Assembly: GCA_035542155.1 (NCBI GenBank) | Contig: DATKLX010000102.1 | Location: forward strand, 1-23,631 | DNA length: 23,631 bases | From: DATKLX01 sp035542155 | GTDB lineage: Bacteria > Chloroflexota > Anaerolineae > Anaerolineales > Anaerolineaceae | Direction of reading: 5' to 3' | Shown here: positions 14,331 to 22,757 of the stretch, piece after piece | How positions within the stretch are numbered: position 1 is the stretch's first letter | How the letters are laid out: each line of letters starts with the position of its first letter | Made by a program: the position numbers and the translations under genes | Notes under the pieces: model-generated | Seen by the model: only the letters and a program-made list of their open reading frames with translations | Database searches by the model: none | What the model was told of the DNA's origin: nothing

Positions 14331-15434
14331 TCAACCCCGTTCTCCTTTCCGCTTCCCGGCCAGGACGCGCACTTCCGAAGCGATCAGCTCCGCGGCCCGT
14401 GGGGTTGCCAGGGCGCTCATCGCTTTCCCCATCGCAGCCAGGCGCTCGGGCCGGCTGAGGAGGGATCGGAGCGTGGGAAACAGGTCGCTTGAAAGGCGGC
14501 TGTCTTCCAGGACGAGCGCCGCACCATGATCGGCCAGGTACCTGGCGTTGACGATCTGGTAGCGCCAGGCAAATGGATAAGGAACCAGAATCGCCGGCAG
14601 CCCGAAGAGGGGCAACTCGCCCAACGTGGATGCACCGGCGCGCGAAACGGCCAGGTCGGCCGAGGCCAGCGCCGCGCCCATCTCTTCGTGCAGGTAGGGG
14701 AAGGGATGGTAGCTGGCAGCCTGATCCGGGCTTAAAGCGGAGTGAGCCAGCTCCACTTCCTCCCAATCCAGCGGCCCGCAGACGTGGACCACCTGGGCCA
14801 GTTGCAGGATGTCGCTGAGGATGGCCAGCAGCGCGCGGTTGAGCGACCGGGCTCCCTTGCTGCCGCCAAAAACCAGCAGCACGGGGCGGGTAGGGTCGAG
14901 GCCCAGCGCCTGGCGGCCGGTTTCGCGGTTCCAGCGCGCCAGATCGCGACGGGTCGGGTAGCCGGTGACGATCGTTTTTTCGTTGCCCGGGAAGTAGGCA
15001 TTGGAATCGGGAGCCGTCAGCGCAATCCGGTCGGCGAACCGGGCGAGGACTCTCAGCGCCAGCCCGGGCTCAATATCCGGGACGTAGAGGAAGGTCGGAA
15101 TGCCCCTGCCCGCCATAGCCATGGGGACGGCAACGTAACCGCCGGTGAAGAGCAGCACGTCGGGTTTGAACTCGCGCAGGATGCGCCGGGAGACCAGCAC
15201 GCCCCGCCCCAACTGGATCAGATTTCCAGGGAGCGCGCGGGCGCCGACCCCGTGAACGCCAGCAGCGGGGATGGCCTGGAAAGAGACCTGAGCCCGCTTT
15301 ACTAGCTCAGCTTCCATACCACCCTCGCTGCCAACCCACAGGACGGGTCCGGCATCATCGCCCAGGGCTTGTAAAACGGTTAGGGCGGGATACACTCCGC
15401 CGCCCGTCCCGCCTGCGCAGATCAACAACCGCAC
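14331..15434 (-). CDS. murG: UDP-GlcNAc:lipid I GlcNAc transferase MurG (divergent)
   Basis: Transfers GlcNAc to lipid I on the inner membrane face, making lipid II. The 367-residue GT-B fold starts MRLLICAGGTGGGVYPAL and contains LLFTGGYVAVP, LLVFGGSKGARSLN and SRAGASTLGELPLFGLPAILVPYPF. Two conserved motifs differ from the usual form. GGTGGH is GGTGGG, so Gly replaces the first-loop His at residue 13, and the HEQNxxPG segment reads YVPDIEPG. The C-terminal DDHQxxNA appears as WRYQIVNA. The start is GTG at 15434, with GAAGGGAG 8 bases upstream, inside the end of ftsW, giving an 80-base overlap. Position between ftsW and murC supports the call. Confidence 0.93.
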   Translation of the reverse strand: MRLLICAGGTGGGVYPALTVLQALGDDAGPVLWVGSEGGMEAELVKRAQVSFQAIPAAGVHGVGARALPGNLIQLGRGVLVSRRILREFKPDVLLFTGGYVAVPMAMAGRGIPTFLYVPDIEPGLALRVLARFADRIALTAPDSNAYFPGNEKTIVTGYPTRRDLARWNRETGRQALGLDPTRPVLLVFGGSKGARSLNRALLAILSDILQLAQVVHVCGPLDWEEVELAHSALSPDQAASYHPFPYLHEEMGAALASADLAVSRAGASTLGELPLFGLPAILVPYPFAWRYQIVNARYLADHGAALVLEDSRLSSDLFPTLRSLLSRPERLAAMGKAMSALATPRAAELIASEVRVLAGKRKGERG

Positions 15435-16641
15435 GATACGAACTCCCTTCTTCGCTTTCGCGCTTGTTTGAATTGCGGGCTACGTTCATCACGATCCCAA
15501 TCGCGCTGAGCGACATCACCATGTTGGAGCCGCCAGCGCTGATAAACGGCAAGGCGTTGCCCGCGATGGGTACCAGCCCGACGATCACGGTCATATTGAT
15601 CAGGGCTTCCAGGGTTAGCCAGATGGTCAGTCCGCCGGCCAGCAGCGCGCCCAATTGATCGGGGGCTCGCCGGGCGATCGCCAGACCGCGCCAGAGCAAA
15701 CCCAGGTACAGCGCCACGACTGCCGCCGCGCCGACCAGGCCCGTCTCCTCGGCGATCACCGCGAAGATGCTGTCCGTCGCCGGGACGGGCAGGCCGATGA
15801 ACTTCGTGCTGCCGTTGCCGATCCCAACCCCGAAGATCTGGCCCTTCACCACCGCTTCGAGCGAGCGGCGGATTTGGTAAGACGCGTCGATCGGGTTTTG
15901 TAGCCCCTCGATGTAGCTGGTAATGCGCGCGCTGCCGGTGGGGAAGATGGTCACCAGTACGTAGCCGATCATTACCGCGCCGACCAGCAGCAGGATAATC
16001 TGACGCCACTCACCGCCGGCGATAAAGAAGAGCAGACCGCCGATCATGATCACGGTGAAGGCCGCGCTCAGATCGGGCTGCAGAATGATGAACCCACAGA
16101 TAAACCCGAGCAGGGCGATCAAGGGGACCAACCCAAGCTGGATACTGTTCAACTGCTCCTTGTTTTTCGCCAGCCAGAAGGAAAGGTAGATCACGATGAC
16201 CAGCTTGGCCAGCTCGGAGGGCTGAATGGATCCGTTCAGCAGGGTGCGTGTGGCGTTGAAGCGTTCGTCGCGGATGACCAGCACCAGGATCAGCATGCCC
16301 ACGGTGACAGCCATCATCGGGATCAGCAGGGGGCGCATCTTGTGGTAATCGAACCAGGTAAAAAATCCCGCTAAGGCCACCCCAACCAGCACCCAGCGGA
16401 GTTGGCGGAGGAAGAGGTACGAGGGAGCCTGTTTCATGGCCAGCGAAGCATCCACGCTGGAGGATTGAACCATCAACAGACCGAAGACGGTCAGGGTGGT
16501 GACGATCAGCAGTAAGGGGATGTCGATGTGCAGGCGCAGCGCGCGTTGAGATTGTGCGTTGCGCAGCCCGCGCAGGGATTCCCTGTCCTGCAAAGGTTTG
16601 GTTTGGTTTACGAAAGTTCCTTCACCCATATCCGGTACCAT
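15355..16641 (-). CDS. ftsW: Septal peptidoglycan polymerase FtsW (SEDS family)
   Basis: A SEDS-family glycosyltransferase that polymerises lipid II with its class B PBP partner. The 428 residues contain roughly ten membrane segments from about residue 38 on. Family motifs are SIQPSELAKLVIV, ILQPDLSAAF, the extracellular VPATDSIFAVIAEETGLVG and the C-terminal FISAGGSNMVMSLSAIGI. The N-terminus is uncertain. ATG 16641 gives a 34-base overlap with murD, and a second ATG lies four codons in. After the last membrane helix, a basic tail of about 35 residues runs on into the murG reading region. Placed between murD and murG as in canonical clusters; FtsW is preferred over RodA on context. Confidence 0.94.
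   Translation of the reverse strand: MVPDMGEGTFVNQTKPLQDRESLRGLRNAQSQRALRLHIDIPLLLIVTTLTVFGLLMVQSSSVDASLAMKQAPSYLFLRQLRWVLVGVALAGFFTWFDYHKMRPLLIPMMAVTVGMLILVLVIRDERFNATRTLLNGSIQPSELAKLVIVIYLSFWLAKNKEQLNSIQLGLVPLIALLGFICGFIILQPDLSAAFTVIMIGGLLFFIAGGEWRQIILLLVGAVMIGYVLVTIFPTGSARITSYIEGLQNPIDASYQIRRSLEAVVKGQIFGVGIGNGSTKFIGLPVPATDSIFAVIAEETGLVGAAAVVALYLGLLWRGLAIARRAPDQLGALLAGGLTIWLTLEALINMTVIVGLVPIAGNALPFISAGGSNMVMSLSAIGIVMNVARNSNKRESEEGSSYRAVVDLRRRDGRRSVSRPNRFTSPGR
15443..15450 (-). promoter_or_regulatory. Ribosome binding site of murG
   Basis: GAAGGGAG on the minus strand, within the ftsW 3' end, 8 bases before GTG 15434-15432. It supports GTG as the real start despite the long overlap. Confidence 0.7.
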
Positions 16642-17993
16642 TCTCCACGCTCTTCAAAATCCCGGAACTCGTCAAAGCTGGTGCCGCCTGGCGATAGAAG
16701 CACCACGTCTCCGGGCTGGATCAACTCAGCCGCGGCCTGGACGGCCTGGCGCAGCCCCTGGCAGCGAGCGATGCTGTATGGGCGCTGCCCATTCTGCGCC
16801 GGACCGACCGCCGCTAAGATTTTATCTGCCGCTTCACCGAACACCACCAGGTGGTCGATCCGCTGGTGGACCAGGTCGGCAAGTGAGTCCCAGGGCAGCT
16901 TCTTGTCCCGTCCACCGGCGAGCAGCACGAGCGGCTCCTCGAAGGAGCGGATGGCTGCCATGGTCCGTTCGGGGGCGGTGGCGATGGAGTCGTTATACCA
17001 ATCTGCGCCCCGCCAGGTCCGGACGAACTCCAGGCGGTGGGGAACACCCTGAAAACCGGCAACCCCTGCCTGCATGGCTTCGCCGGGCAGCCCGACGGCG
17101 TGGGCGATGGCGCATGCCGCCAGGACGTTGACCAGGTTGTGTGCACCGCGGAGCTGGATCGTCTCTTGCGCCATCAGGGGGGTCTGTATGCTGTCTGCCT
17201 GCAAGGTCAGAGAATCTTCAGCAAGATACGTGCCAGTCTGGCCTGGAGCGGGGCGCTGCAGCCCGAAGGTGACCAGGCGCCCGCGAACCTGATCGGCCAG
17301 GCTCCAGGCGCCTGGGTCGTCCCGGCCCAGCACGGCGATGTCCAGGGAGGTTTGATGAGTGAGGATGTGGGCCTTGGCGGCAGTATACGCCTGCATCGTG
17401 CCATGGCGGTCCAGGTGATTCGGGGTTATGTTCAGGACGGCGGCGACCCGGGGCGAGGTAGTCATCAGCTCGAGCTGGAAGCTGGATAGCTCGAGCACAA
17501 CCAGATCACCAGGGCGGATCTGATCCACGAGGTCGATCAACGGCTGGCCGATGTTGCCGCCGACCCAAACTTTGCAGCCCTCGGGCCTGCCTGCCTCGGC
17601 AATCCGGCCGACCAGCGTGGTCGTGGTGGTTTTCCCTGCCGAACCGGTGATTCCGATGGTTTTACAGGGGGCAATTTCCATGAAGATCTGCGAGTCGTTC
17701 GAAAGGGGTATACCGCGGCGGAACGCCTCCTGGACGAGCGGCAGGGTGAGGGGAACACCGCCCGAGACGCAAACCAGATCGGCCTGGTCGAGCAGCTCGA
17801 GCGGGTGCCCGCCCAGGGACCATTCGATCCCGTCCAGGTCACGCAGGGCTTCGACCGCCGGCTGCATCTCGCTCGGGGGGCGGGTGTCGGTCAGGATCAC
17901 CTGGGCCCCATTGCGGGCCAGGAAACGGGCCAGAGCCAGCCCCTGCCGGGCGGCTCCGATGACCACAACCCGCTGACCTTTCCAGGATCTCAT
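16608..17993 (-). CDS. murD: UDP-N-acetylmuramoylalanine--D-glutamate ligase MurD
   Basis: Adds D-Glu to UDP-MurNAc-L-Ala with ATP. The 461 residues have the N-terminal UDP-binding VVVIGAARQGLALARFL, the P-loop GSAGKTTTT (117-125), the MurD-typical ELSSFQLE, NITPNHLDRHGTM, and a C-terminal LLAGGRDKKLPW followed by VLLSPGGTSFDEF, the last being diagnostic for MurD (usually LLSPACASFDxF; here PGGTS replaces PACAS). The start overlaps the mraY stop as ATGA and has GGGGAA upstream. It is followed directly by ftsW. Confidence 0.97.
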   Translation of the reverse strand: MRSWKGQRVVVIGAARQGLALARFLARNGAQVILTDTRPPSEMQPAVEALRDLDGIEWSLGGHPLELLDQADLVCVSGGVPLTLPLVQEAFRRGIPLSNDSQIFMEIAPCKTIGITGSAGKTTTTTLVGRIAEAGRPEGCKVWVGGNIGQPLIDLVDQIRPGDLVVLELSSFQLELMTTSPRVAAVLNITPNHLDRHGTMQAYTAAKAHILTHQTSLDIAVLGRDDPGAWSLADQVRGRLVTFGLQRPAPGQTGTYLAEDSLTLQADSIQTPLMAQETIQLRGAHNLVNVLAACAIAHAVGLPGEAMQAGVAGFQGVPHRLEFVRTWRGADWYNDSIATAPERTMAAIRSFEEPLVLLAGGRDKKLPWDSLADLVHQRIDHLVVFGEAADKILAAVGPAQNGQRPYSIARCQGLRQAVQAAAELIQPGDVVLLSPGGTSFDEFRDFEERGEWYRIWVKELS

Positions 17994-18988
17994 GCGTTCC
18001 CCAATACGACTGCCACGCCTAACAAAGCGAATAGTAGATTCACCAGCCAGAACCGCTGTACTACCTGTGTCTCGCTCCAGCCGCCCAGCTCAAAATGGTG
18101 GTGCAAAGGAGCCATCCGGAAGAAGCGTTTGCCGTGAGTGACCTTGAAGTAGACAATCTGGATGATCACACTTAAAGTCTCACTGACCGGGATGACGGCG
18201 ATCAAGGGCAGGATCAGCCATTGACCGGTCATCAATGCGACCACCCCGAGGACTGCGCCGAGGGCCAGCGATCCGGTATCGCCCATGATCAGCTCGGCGG
18301 GATGGACGTTGAACCACAAGAACCCCAGGATGGCGCCTACCAGGGTGAAGCAGAACCGCCCCAGGAAGACCTGGCCTTGCATCAAGGCGATCCCGCCGTA
18401 GGCGACGAACGCGGTGGCGCAGATCAATCCAGCCAGACCATCCAGCCCATCGGTGAAATTCACCGCGTTGGACATCCCGACGATGATGAAAGTGGCGACC
18501 GGGATGTAGGCAGCGCCCAGATCGATCTCCACCTTCGGGTTCGGCCAGTAAAGCTGCGGCACCTTGAGAATGTAGCGCAGCGCGACTGCAACGGCAACCG
18601 CGAAGAGGACCTGGAGGATGAACTTGGTCCGTGCGCGCATCCCCAACCCGCGGCGTTTCCCGCGGATCCCTTCCCAGTCGTCCACAGCGCCCAAAATCGA
18701 GTAAAAAATCAGGACTGAGAGCGGGATCATGACGGAACGCCCGAGAACGTTCAGTCCCAGCAACGAGGCGGCGTTGAGCAACACCGTCACCAGCACCACA
18801 GGGAGGACGATCATCACTCCACCCATCGTCGGCGTACCCATTTTGGTAATGTGCGTCGCGGGTCCTTCGACCCGAATAATCTTGCCAACCTTGAAATGGC
18901 GCAGTACCCGCAGCAAAGGCCCCCCCCAGATTACCGCAAGCATGAAGCTTAACCCGCTCAGTGCGATAGCCAGGGATGTATCTGTCAT
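17990..18988 (-). CDS. mraY: Phospho-N-acetylmuramoyl-pentapeptide transferase MraY
   Basis: Transfers phospho-MurNAc-pentapeptide from UDP to undecaprenyl phosphate, making lipid I in the membrane. The 332-residue polytopic protein shows the family motifs in order: KMGTPTMGG (49-57), AVDDW (101-105), NAVNFTDGLDGLAG (174-187), NVHPAELIMGDTGSLALG and MAPLHHHFE near the end. About ten hydrophobic segments are spread over the length. Both ends overlap neighbours by four bases (ATGA with murF upstream and murD downstream), so it is tightly coupled to both. Catalytic Asp and His residues are present. Confidence 0.98.
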   Translation of the reverse strand: MTDTSLAIALSGLSFMLAVIWGGPLLRVLRHFKVGKIIRVEGPATHITKMGTPTMGGVMIVLPVVLVTVLLNAASLLGLNVLGRSVMIPLSVLIFYSILGAVDDWEGIRGKRRGLGMRARTKFILQVLFAVAVAVALRYILKVPQLYWPNPKVEIDLGAAYIPVATFIIVGMSNAVNFTDGLDGLAGLICATAFVAYGGIALMQGQVFLGRFCFTLVGAILGFLWFNVHPAELIMGDTGSLALGAVLGVVALMTGQWLILPLIAVIPVSETLSVIIQIVYFKVTHGKRFFRMAPLHHHFELGGWSETQVVQRFWLVNLLFALLGVAVVLGNA

Positions 18989-20430
18989 GAATTTGCCTCG
19001 AGGGCGGCTACGATGGTTTCCATGCGCATTCCTCGTGATCCTTTGACCAGAACGACGTCGCCCTGGCCCAATTTCTGGCGGAGGTATTCCGTGGCCTCAT
19101 GGGTGGTTGCGTACCAGTGTACGCTGGCGGACTTCAGCCCCGATTGGCGGGCCGAATCGGCGATCGTGCGGGCTCGCTCTCCAACGGCGACCAGCTCCTG
19201 GACGATCGCAGCCGCGCGCACGCCAACCATTTCATGGCCCTGTTTTTCATAGGGGCCCAACTCGAGCATATCTCCCAGGACGGCTACCTTGCGGCCTTCG
19301 AGCTCTTCCAGCAGATTCAGCGCCGCCAGGGTCGATTCAGGAGAGGAATTGTAGGTGTCGTCGAGGATCAGCGCTCCGTTCTCGGTGTGAACGGCTACCA
19401 GGCGAAGCTGCGCGTTGCCCATACGCAGGCCGGCGGCGATATCCTGCCAGGTCAGCCCTTCCACCAGCCCAACCGCTGCCGCGCGGAGCGCCGTATGGAC
19501 CGAGTGCCGCCCGATCAACGGGACCCGCAGGTACAGGACCTCGTTGTGGTAATGCAGGCGAAAGCGGATCCCTTCGAGACCCAGCCCTTCGACTCCATCG
19601 GCCCATAAATCCGCCTGGGGATCCAGCCCGTAGAAGAAAACCCTGGCTTTGGTCTGGCCAGCCATCTGGCGCACCCAGGGATCATCATAATTCAGGATGG
19701 CCACCCCCTCGGGGGAGGGTGGAAGGGATTGGACGAGCTCGGCCTTTCCTCGGGCGATCTGTTCCTGAGATCCGGCTCGCTCGGCGTGGACGGTGCCAAC
19801 ATTGGTCACAACGCCCACCTGCGGCCGGGCCAGCTCACACAGGAAGGCGATCTCCCCAGGGACGTAGAAGCCCATCTCCAGCACGGCCCGCTCGTACCCG
19901 CTGCTCAGGCGCAGCAGGGTAAGCGGCAGGCCGATCTCGTTGTTGAGGTTGCCGGGGTTGCGCAGCGTGCGGAAGCGCTGGCTGAGCACCTCGGCGACCA
20001 GCTCTTTGGTGGTCGATTTTCCCACACTGCCGGTGATGCCGATGACACGCAGGTCCACCAGCTTGGCGCGCCAGGAGCGGGCAATCTGCTGGAGAGCGGC
20101 CAGGCTGTTTTCTACGAACAGGCAAAACGGCGCGGCGGGCAGCCTGAGTTCTGCGAGCGCTGCGGAGGGCGCCCGCAAGGGGCTGTTCGCGCGCAGGTCA
20201 ATCACCGGGAAAAGGCTGGATAGATCGCGCTGTACCAGCGCCAACCCGGCGCCGTGGTGAAATGCGTCTCCGACGAAGTTGTGCCCATCGACCCGCTCAC
20301 CCGGCAGGGCGACGAACATCGCCCCCGGAATCACCTGGCGTGAATCGACAACCGCCTCGGTCACCACCAGGTCGGTGTGTTCGGGGCGGATGCCAGTCAG
20401 CGCTTCAAAAATATCGACAAGATTGAGCAC
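18985..20430 (-). CDS. murF: UDP-MurNAc-tripeptide--D-Ala-D-Ala ligase MurF
   Basis: Adds the D-Ala-D-Ala dipeptide made by Ddl to the UDP-MurNAc-tripeptide, completing the pentapeptide. The 481 residues have the MurF N-terminal domain (VVDSRQVIPGAMFVALPGERVDGHNFV), the P-loop GITGSVGKSTTK at 131-142, NEIGLPLTLL, EMGFYVPGEI, VGTVHAERAGS, and the C-terminal DDTYNSSPEST and AVLGDMLELG. These distinguish it from MurE. It starts 11 bases after the PBP gene; murE, which usually sits between them, is absent. Its stop overlaps mraY. Confidence 0.97.
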   Translation of the reverse strand: MLNLVDIFEALTGIRPEHTDLVVTEAVVDSRQVIPGAMFVALPGERVDGHNFVGDAFHHGAGLALVQRDLSSLFPVIDLRANSPLRAPSAALAELRLPAAPFCLFVENSLAALQQIARSWRAKLVDLRVIGITGSVGKSTTKELVAEVLSQRFRTLRNPGNLNNEIGLPLTLLRLSSGYERAVLEMGFYVPGEIAFLCELARPQVGVVTNVGTVHAERAGSQEQIARGKAELVQSLPPSPEGVAILNYDDPWVRQMAGQTKARVFFYGLDPQADLWADGVEGLGLEGIRFRLHYHNEVLYLRVPLIGRHSVHTALRAAAVGLVEGLTWQDIAAGLRMGNAQLRLVAVHTENGALILDDTYNSSPESTLAALNLLEELEGRKVAVLGDMLELGPYEKQGHEMVGVRAAAIVQELVAVGERARTIADSARQSGLKSASVHWYATTHEATEYLRQKLGQGDVVLVKGSRGMRMETIVAALEANS

Positions 20431-20441
20431 GCAGCGGTTCC

Positions 20442-22223
20442 TTATTGACCGTGAAGGGTTTGCCTGACGTTGTCAGGTGGGATATCCATCAAAACAACCA
20501 GGTTCTTGACCGTTTCGCTGAAAACCGGGGCCGCGACCACCGAGCCCCAGATGGAGCTCTCTGGTTTTTCTAGCCAGATATAGACCAGGAAGCGCGGGTC
20601 ATCGATCGGACCCCAACCGGCGAATGAGGCGTTGGTCAGATTGCTCTCGTAACCGCCAGGGCCGGGAATTTCTGCCGTACCGGTTTTTCCCGCCACCCGG
20701 TAGCCAGGAACCAGCGCGTCGGAGGACTCCTCCTCGAGCGAGCGGGTCAGCATACCCGTCAGGGTTTTGGCGGTCTCTGCCTTGATCGGCGTTCCAACAA
20801 CCTGTGGTGTAGTATTATACTGCCGTCCGTTGTCAATCATGGCTTTTAATACATGCGGGCCCATCATTTTTCCGTCGTTGTTCGCGACTGCTGAGATGGC
20901 CATCACCATCTCGATCGGGGTTACCGCAATACCCTGGCCAAAAGAGTTCGTGCCCAGATCCATCAAAATCCACTGTCCGTCCCCCGGTATGCGGATCGGG
21001 TAGCTGACCTCGCCTGCCAGGTCGACGCCGGTCTGGTGGCCGATCCCAAAAGCCTGGATATATTTATAGAAGTTGTCCGGGCCAAGCTTGCTGGCGGTCC
21101 AGGCCAGGCAGACGTTGAGCGAGTGGCGCAAACACCCGGTCATATCTTGCGGGCCCCACGCGCCGCCATCCCAGTTGTGGATGTATGCGCCGCCGATCTC
21201 AAAAGTACCCGTATCGACAAAATTCGTGTCGGGGGTTACCGCGCCGTTGTCCAGGGCGGAGGCCATGGTCAGAATCTTGAAGACCGAGCCCGGCTCGTAA
21301 GTGGTCCCGACCGTGCGGTCGAATGGGGTGGGATTGGGGAAGATTTCGCCGAATTTCCAATATTGGTTCAGATCCATCCGAGGCGTGGTTGCGATGGCCA
21401 GCAACTCGCCTGTATTGGGGTCTTCGATGATGATCGTGCCGTTGACCGCGCCGGTCGTTTTCAGCGCATGATCCAGAACGCGCTCGGTCATCGCCTGGAT
21501 CTCGCGGTCGATGGTGAGGATCAGACTGGCGCCCGGTGGGATCTGGGGAATCTCACGAGCTTTGTTAGGATCGTAAGGGATGCGCACCCGCTGCGGCGTG
21601 CCGCTGAGCAGATCGTTATATTTTTCCTCAACACCAAAGAAGCCGCGGCCGCCTTCGCGGTCGAGGTATTTATAGAAACCGACGACGTTCGAGGCCAACT
21701 CTTTTTCGGGATACGAGCGCTTTAGGTGCGGAGAAAATACAAGCCCCGCCAGGCTGGGCGCTTTTTCCCCGTTTCGGGTATGCAGGGCCTGATCGGCGTA
21801 GTCTTTTTGTAAGTTGGTGAGCTGTTCGACCTGGGCAGAGGTGGCGAAGTCAGCCAGGACGGCGTAAACCGTTTTTCCCTCCACGTAGGGACGTTTTGCA
21901 GCATCCCGGGCCTGGATGTAGTCGACGCCGAGGAGGGAGCTGACCGTCGCGGCGATCGTATCCGGGTCGGTCACCTGGGCCAGGTCCACCCCAACCTCAT
22001 AGACAGTCTCGTTGCCAGCCAGAAGGTGGCCCTGGCGATCGAAGATCGAGCCGCGTTCCGGATAAATCGTCCGCGTTTCGACTCCGTACATATCCGCCTG
22101 TTTTAGGAGCGCAGCGGCAGCCTCGCTGTGCTGGATGCGCACCATTTGAATGATGATTGCAATGCCAATGACGAGGAAAATACTGGCGATCAATAGATAT
22201 CGTTGGAAAAACGGGGTTTTCAT
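20442..22223 (-). CDS. ftsI: Class B penicillin-binding protein (FtsI/PBP3-type transpeptidase)
   Basis: A membrane-anchored transpeptidase that crosslinks septal peptidoglycan with FtsW. From ATG 22223 it has 593 residues: a short cytoplasmic end, one membrane segment at about 8-28, a pedestal domain (PERGSIFDRQGHLLA), and a transpeptidase domain with the catalytic SxxK as SVFK (313-316), SLN (368-370) and KTGT (513-516). No C-terminal PASTA repeats are present. The frame extends upstream to 22634, but those 137 residues lie over the ftsL-like gene in another frame and have poor composition. The chosen start overlaps the ftsL-like stop as ATGA. FtsI is chosen over other class B PBPs because of the dcw position. 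Confidence 0.94.
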   Translation of the reverse strand: MKTPFFQRYLLIASIFLVIGIAIIIQMVRIQHSEAAAALLKQADMYGVETRTIYPERGSIFDRQGHLLAGNETVYEVGVDLAQVTDPDTIAATVSSLLGVDYIQARDAAKRPYVEGKTVYAVLADFATSAQVEQLTNLQKDYADQALHTRNGEKAPSLAGLVFSPHLKRSYPEKELASNVVGFYKYLDREGGRGFFGVEEKYNDLLSGTPQRVRIPYDPNKAREIPQIPPGASLILTIDREIQAMTERVLDHALKTTGAVNGTIIIEDPNTGELLAIATTPRMDLNQYWKFGEIFPNPTPFDRTVGTTYEPGSVFKILTMASALDNGAVTPDTNFVDTGTFEIGGAYIHNWDGGAWGPQDMTGCLRHSLNVCLAWTASKLGPDNFYKYIQAFGIGHQTGVDLAGEVSYPIRIPGDGQWILMDLGTNSFGQGIAVTPIEMVMAISAVANNDGKMMGPHVLKAMIDNGRQYNTTPQVVGTPIKAETAKTLTGMLTRSLEEESSDALVPGYRVAGKTGTAEIPGPGGYESNLTNASFAGWGPIDDPRFLVYIWLEKPESSIWGSVVAAPVFSETVKNLVVLMDIPPDNVRQTLHGQ

Positions 22224-22750
22224 GGCTGGACCTGTTTTTCGAGGGGACGGAAAAAACCCTGGAACAACCAGTCTGAAAGCGATTCGGTGTAACTGGACTT
22301 GATCAGAGGCTGGGCAACGACCGGGTTCGGCCCGGGAAGCGGAGCCTTGATGGCCGGCTCGCGTCCACCATACCCTGGGATCGTGACGTACATGGTCTGA
22401 TCGGTTTGGGCCGGCTTGAAATTCATCGCTTCCGCCCGTTTTTCCATATTCGCTGCGGAAGTGAGCATGGCGAGTTGGGTGCGCAGATCCGCGATCGAAC
22501 GCTCCAGGTCTTCGCTCTGCTGGCCCATGCGCTGGATCTCGCGCCCCGAGGCAGCAGCACTGGCGCTGACGTTCAGGTAGATACTGGTAACCGAAGCAAC
22601 AAAAACGAGGACCAACAGGAAAAGCCCAGTCCATTGAAGCTGGGTGCGCCAGGGAGCCTGCCGGTAAGCTTGAACGATACGGTTGTTCATCATACTATCT
22701 TTTCCGATCTGATGTGGCTGAGGCTGGATAACTGCTATGCCGGACTCCAT
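22220..22750 (-). CDS. FtsL-like bitopic cell division protein
   Basis: A 176-residue protein with one membrane segment (about residues 40-60, WTGLFLLVLVFVASVTSIYL) followed by a heptad-like coiled coil (about 63-105, with SGREIQRMGQQSEDLERSI). This is the FtsL/DivIC layout, and it occupies the ftsL slot between rsmH and ftsI. FtsL proteins join FtsQ and a second small coiled-coil protein to activate FtsW-FtsI. It is longer than most FtsL proteins because of a Pro-rich tail of about 65 residues after the coil. The start is uncertain: ATG 22750 lies 7 bases after rsmH; ATGs at 22693 and 22690 have GGAAAAG upstream and would remove about 19 residues. Confidence 0.78.
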   Translation of the reverse strand: MESGIAVIQPQPHQIGKDSMMNNRIVQAYRQAPWRTQLQWTGLFLLVLVFVASVTSIYLNVSASAAASGREIQRMGQQSEDLERSIADLRTQLAMLTSAANMEKRAEAMNFKPAQTDQTMYVTIPGYGGREPAIKAPLPGPNPVVAQPLIKSSYTESLSDWLFQGFFRPLEKQVQP

Positions 22751-22757
22751 GCAAATC

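Noticed and set aside
22224..22634. N-terminal extension of the class B PBP frame
   Set aside because: These 137 codons overlap the ftsL-like gene in another frame, are low quality, and precede a clear ATGA-coupled start followed by a membrane anchor.
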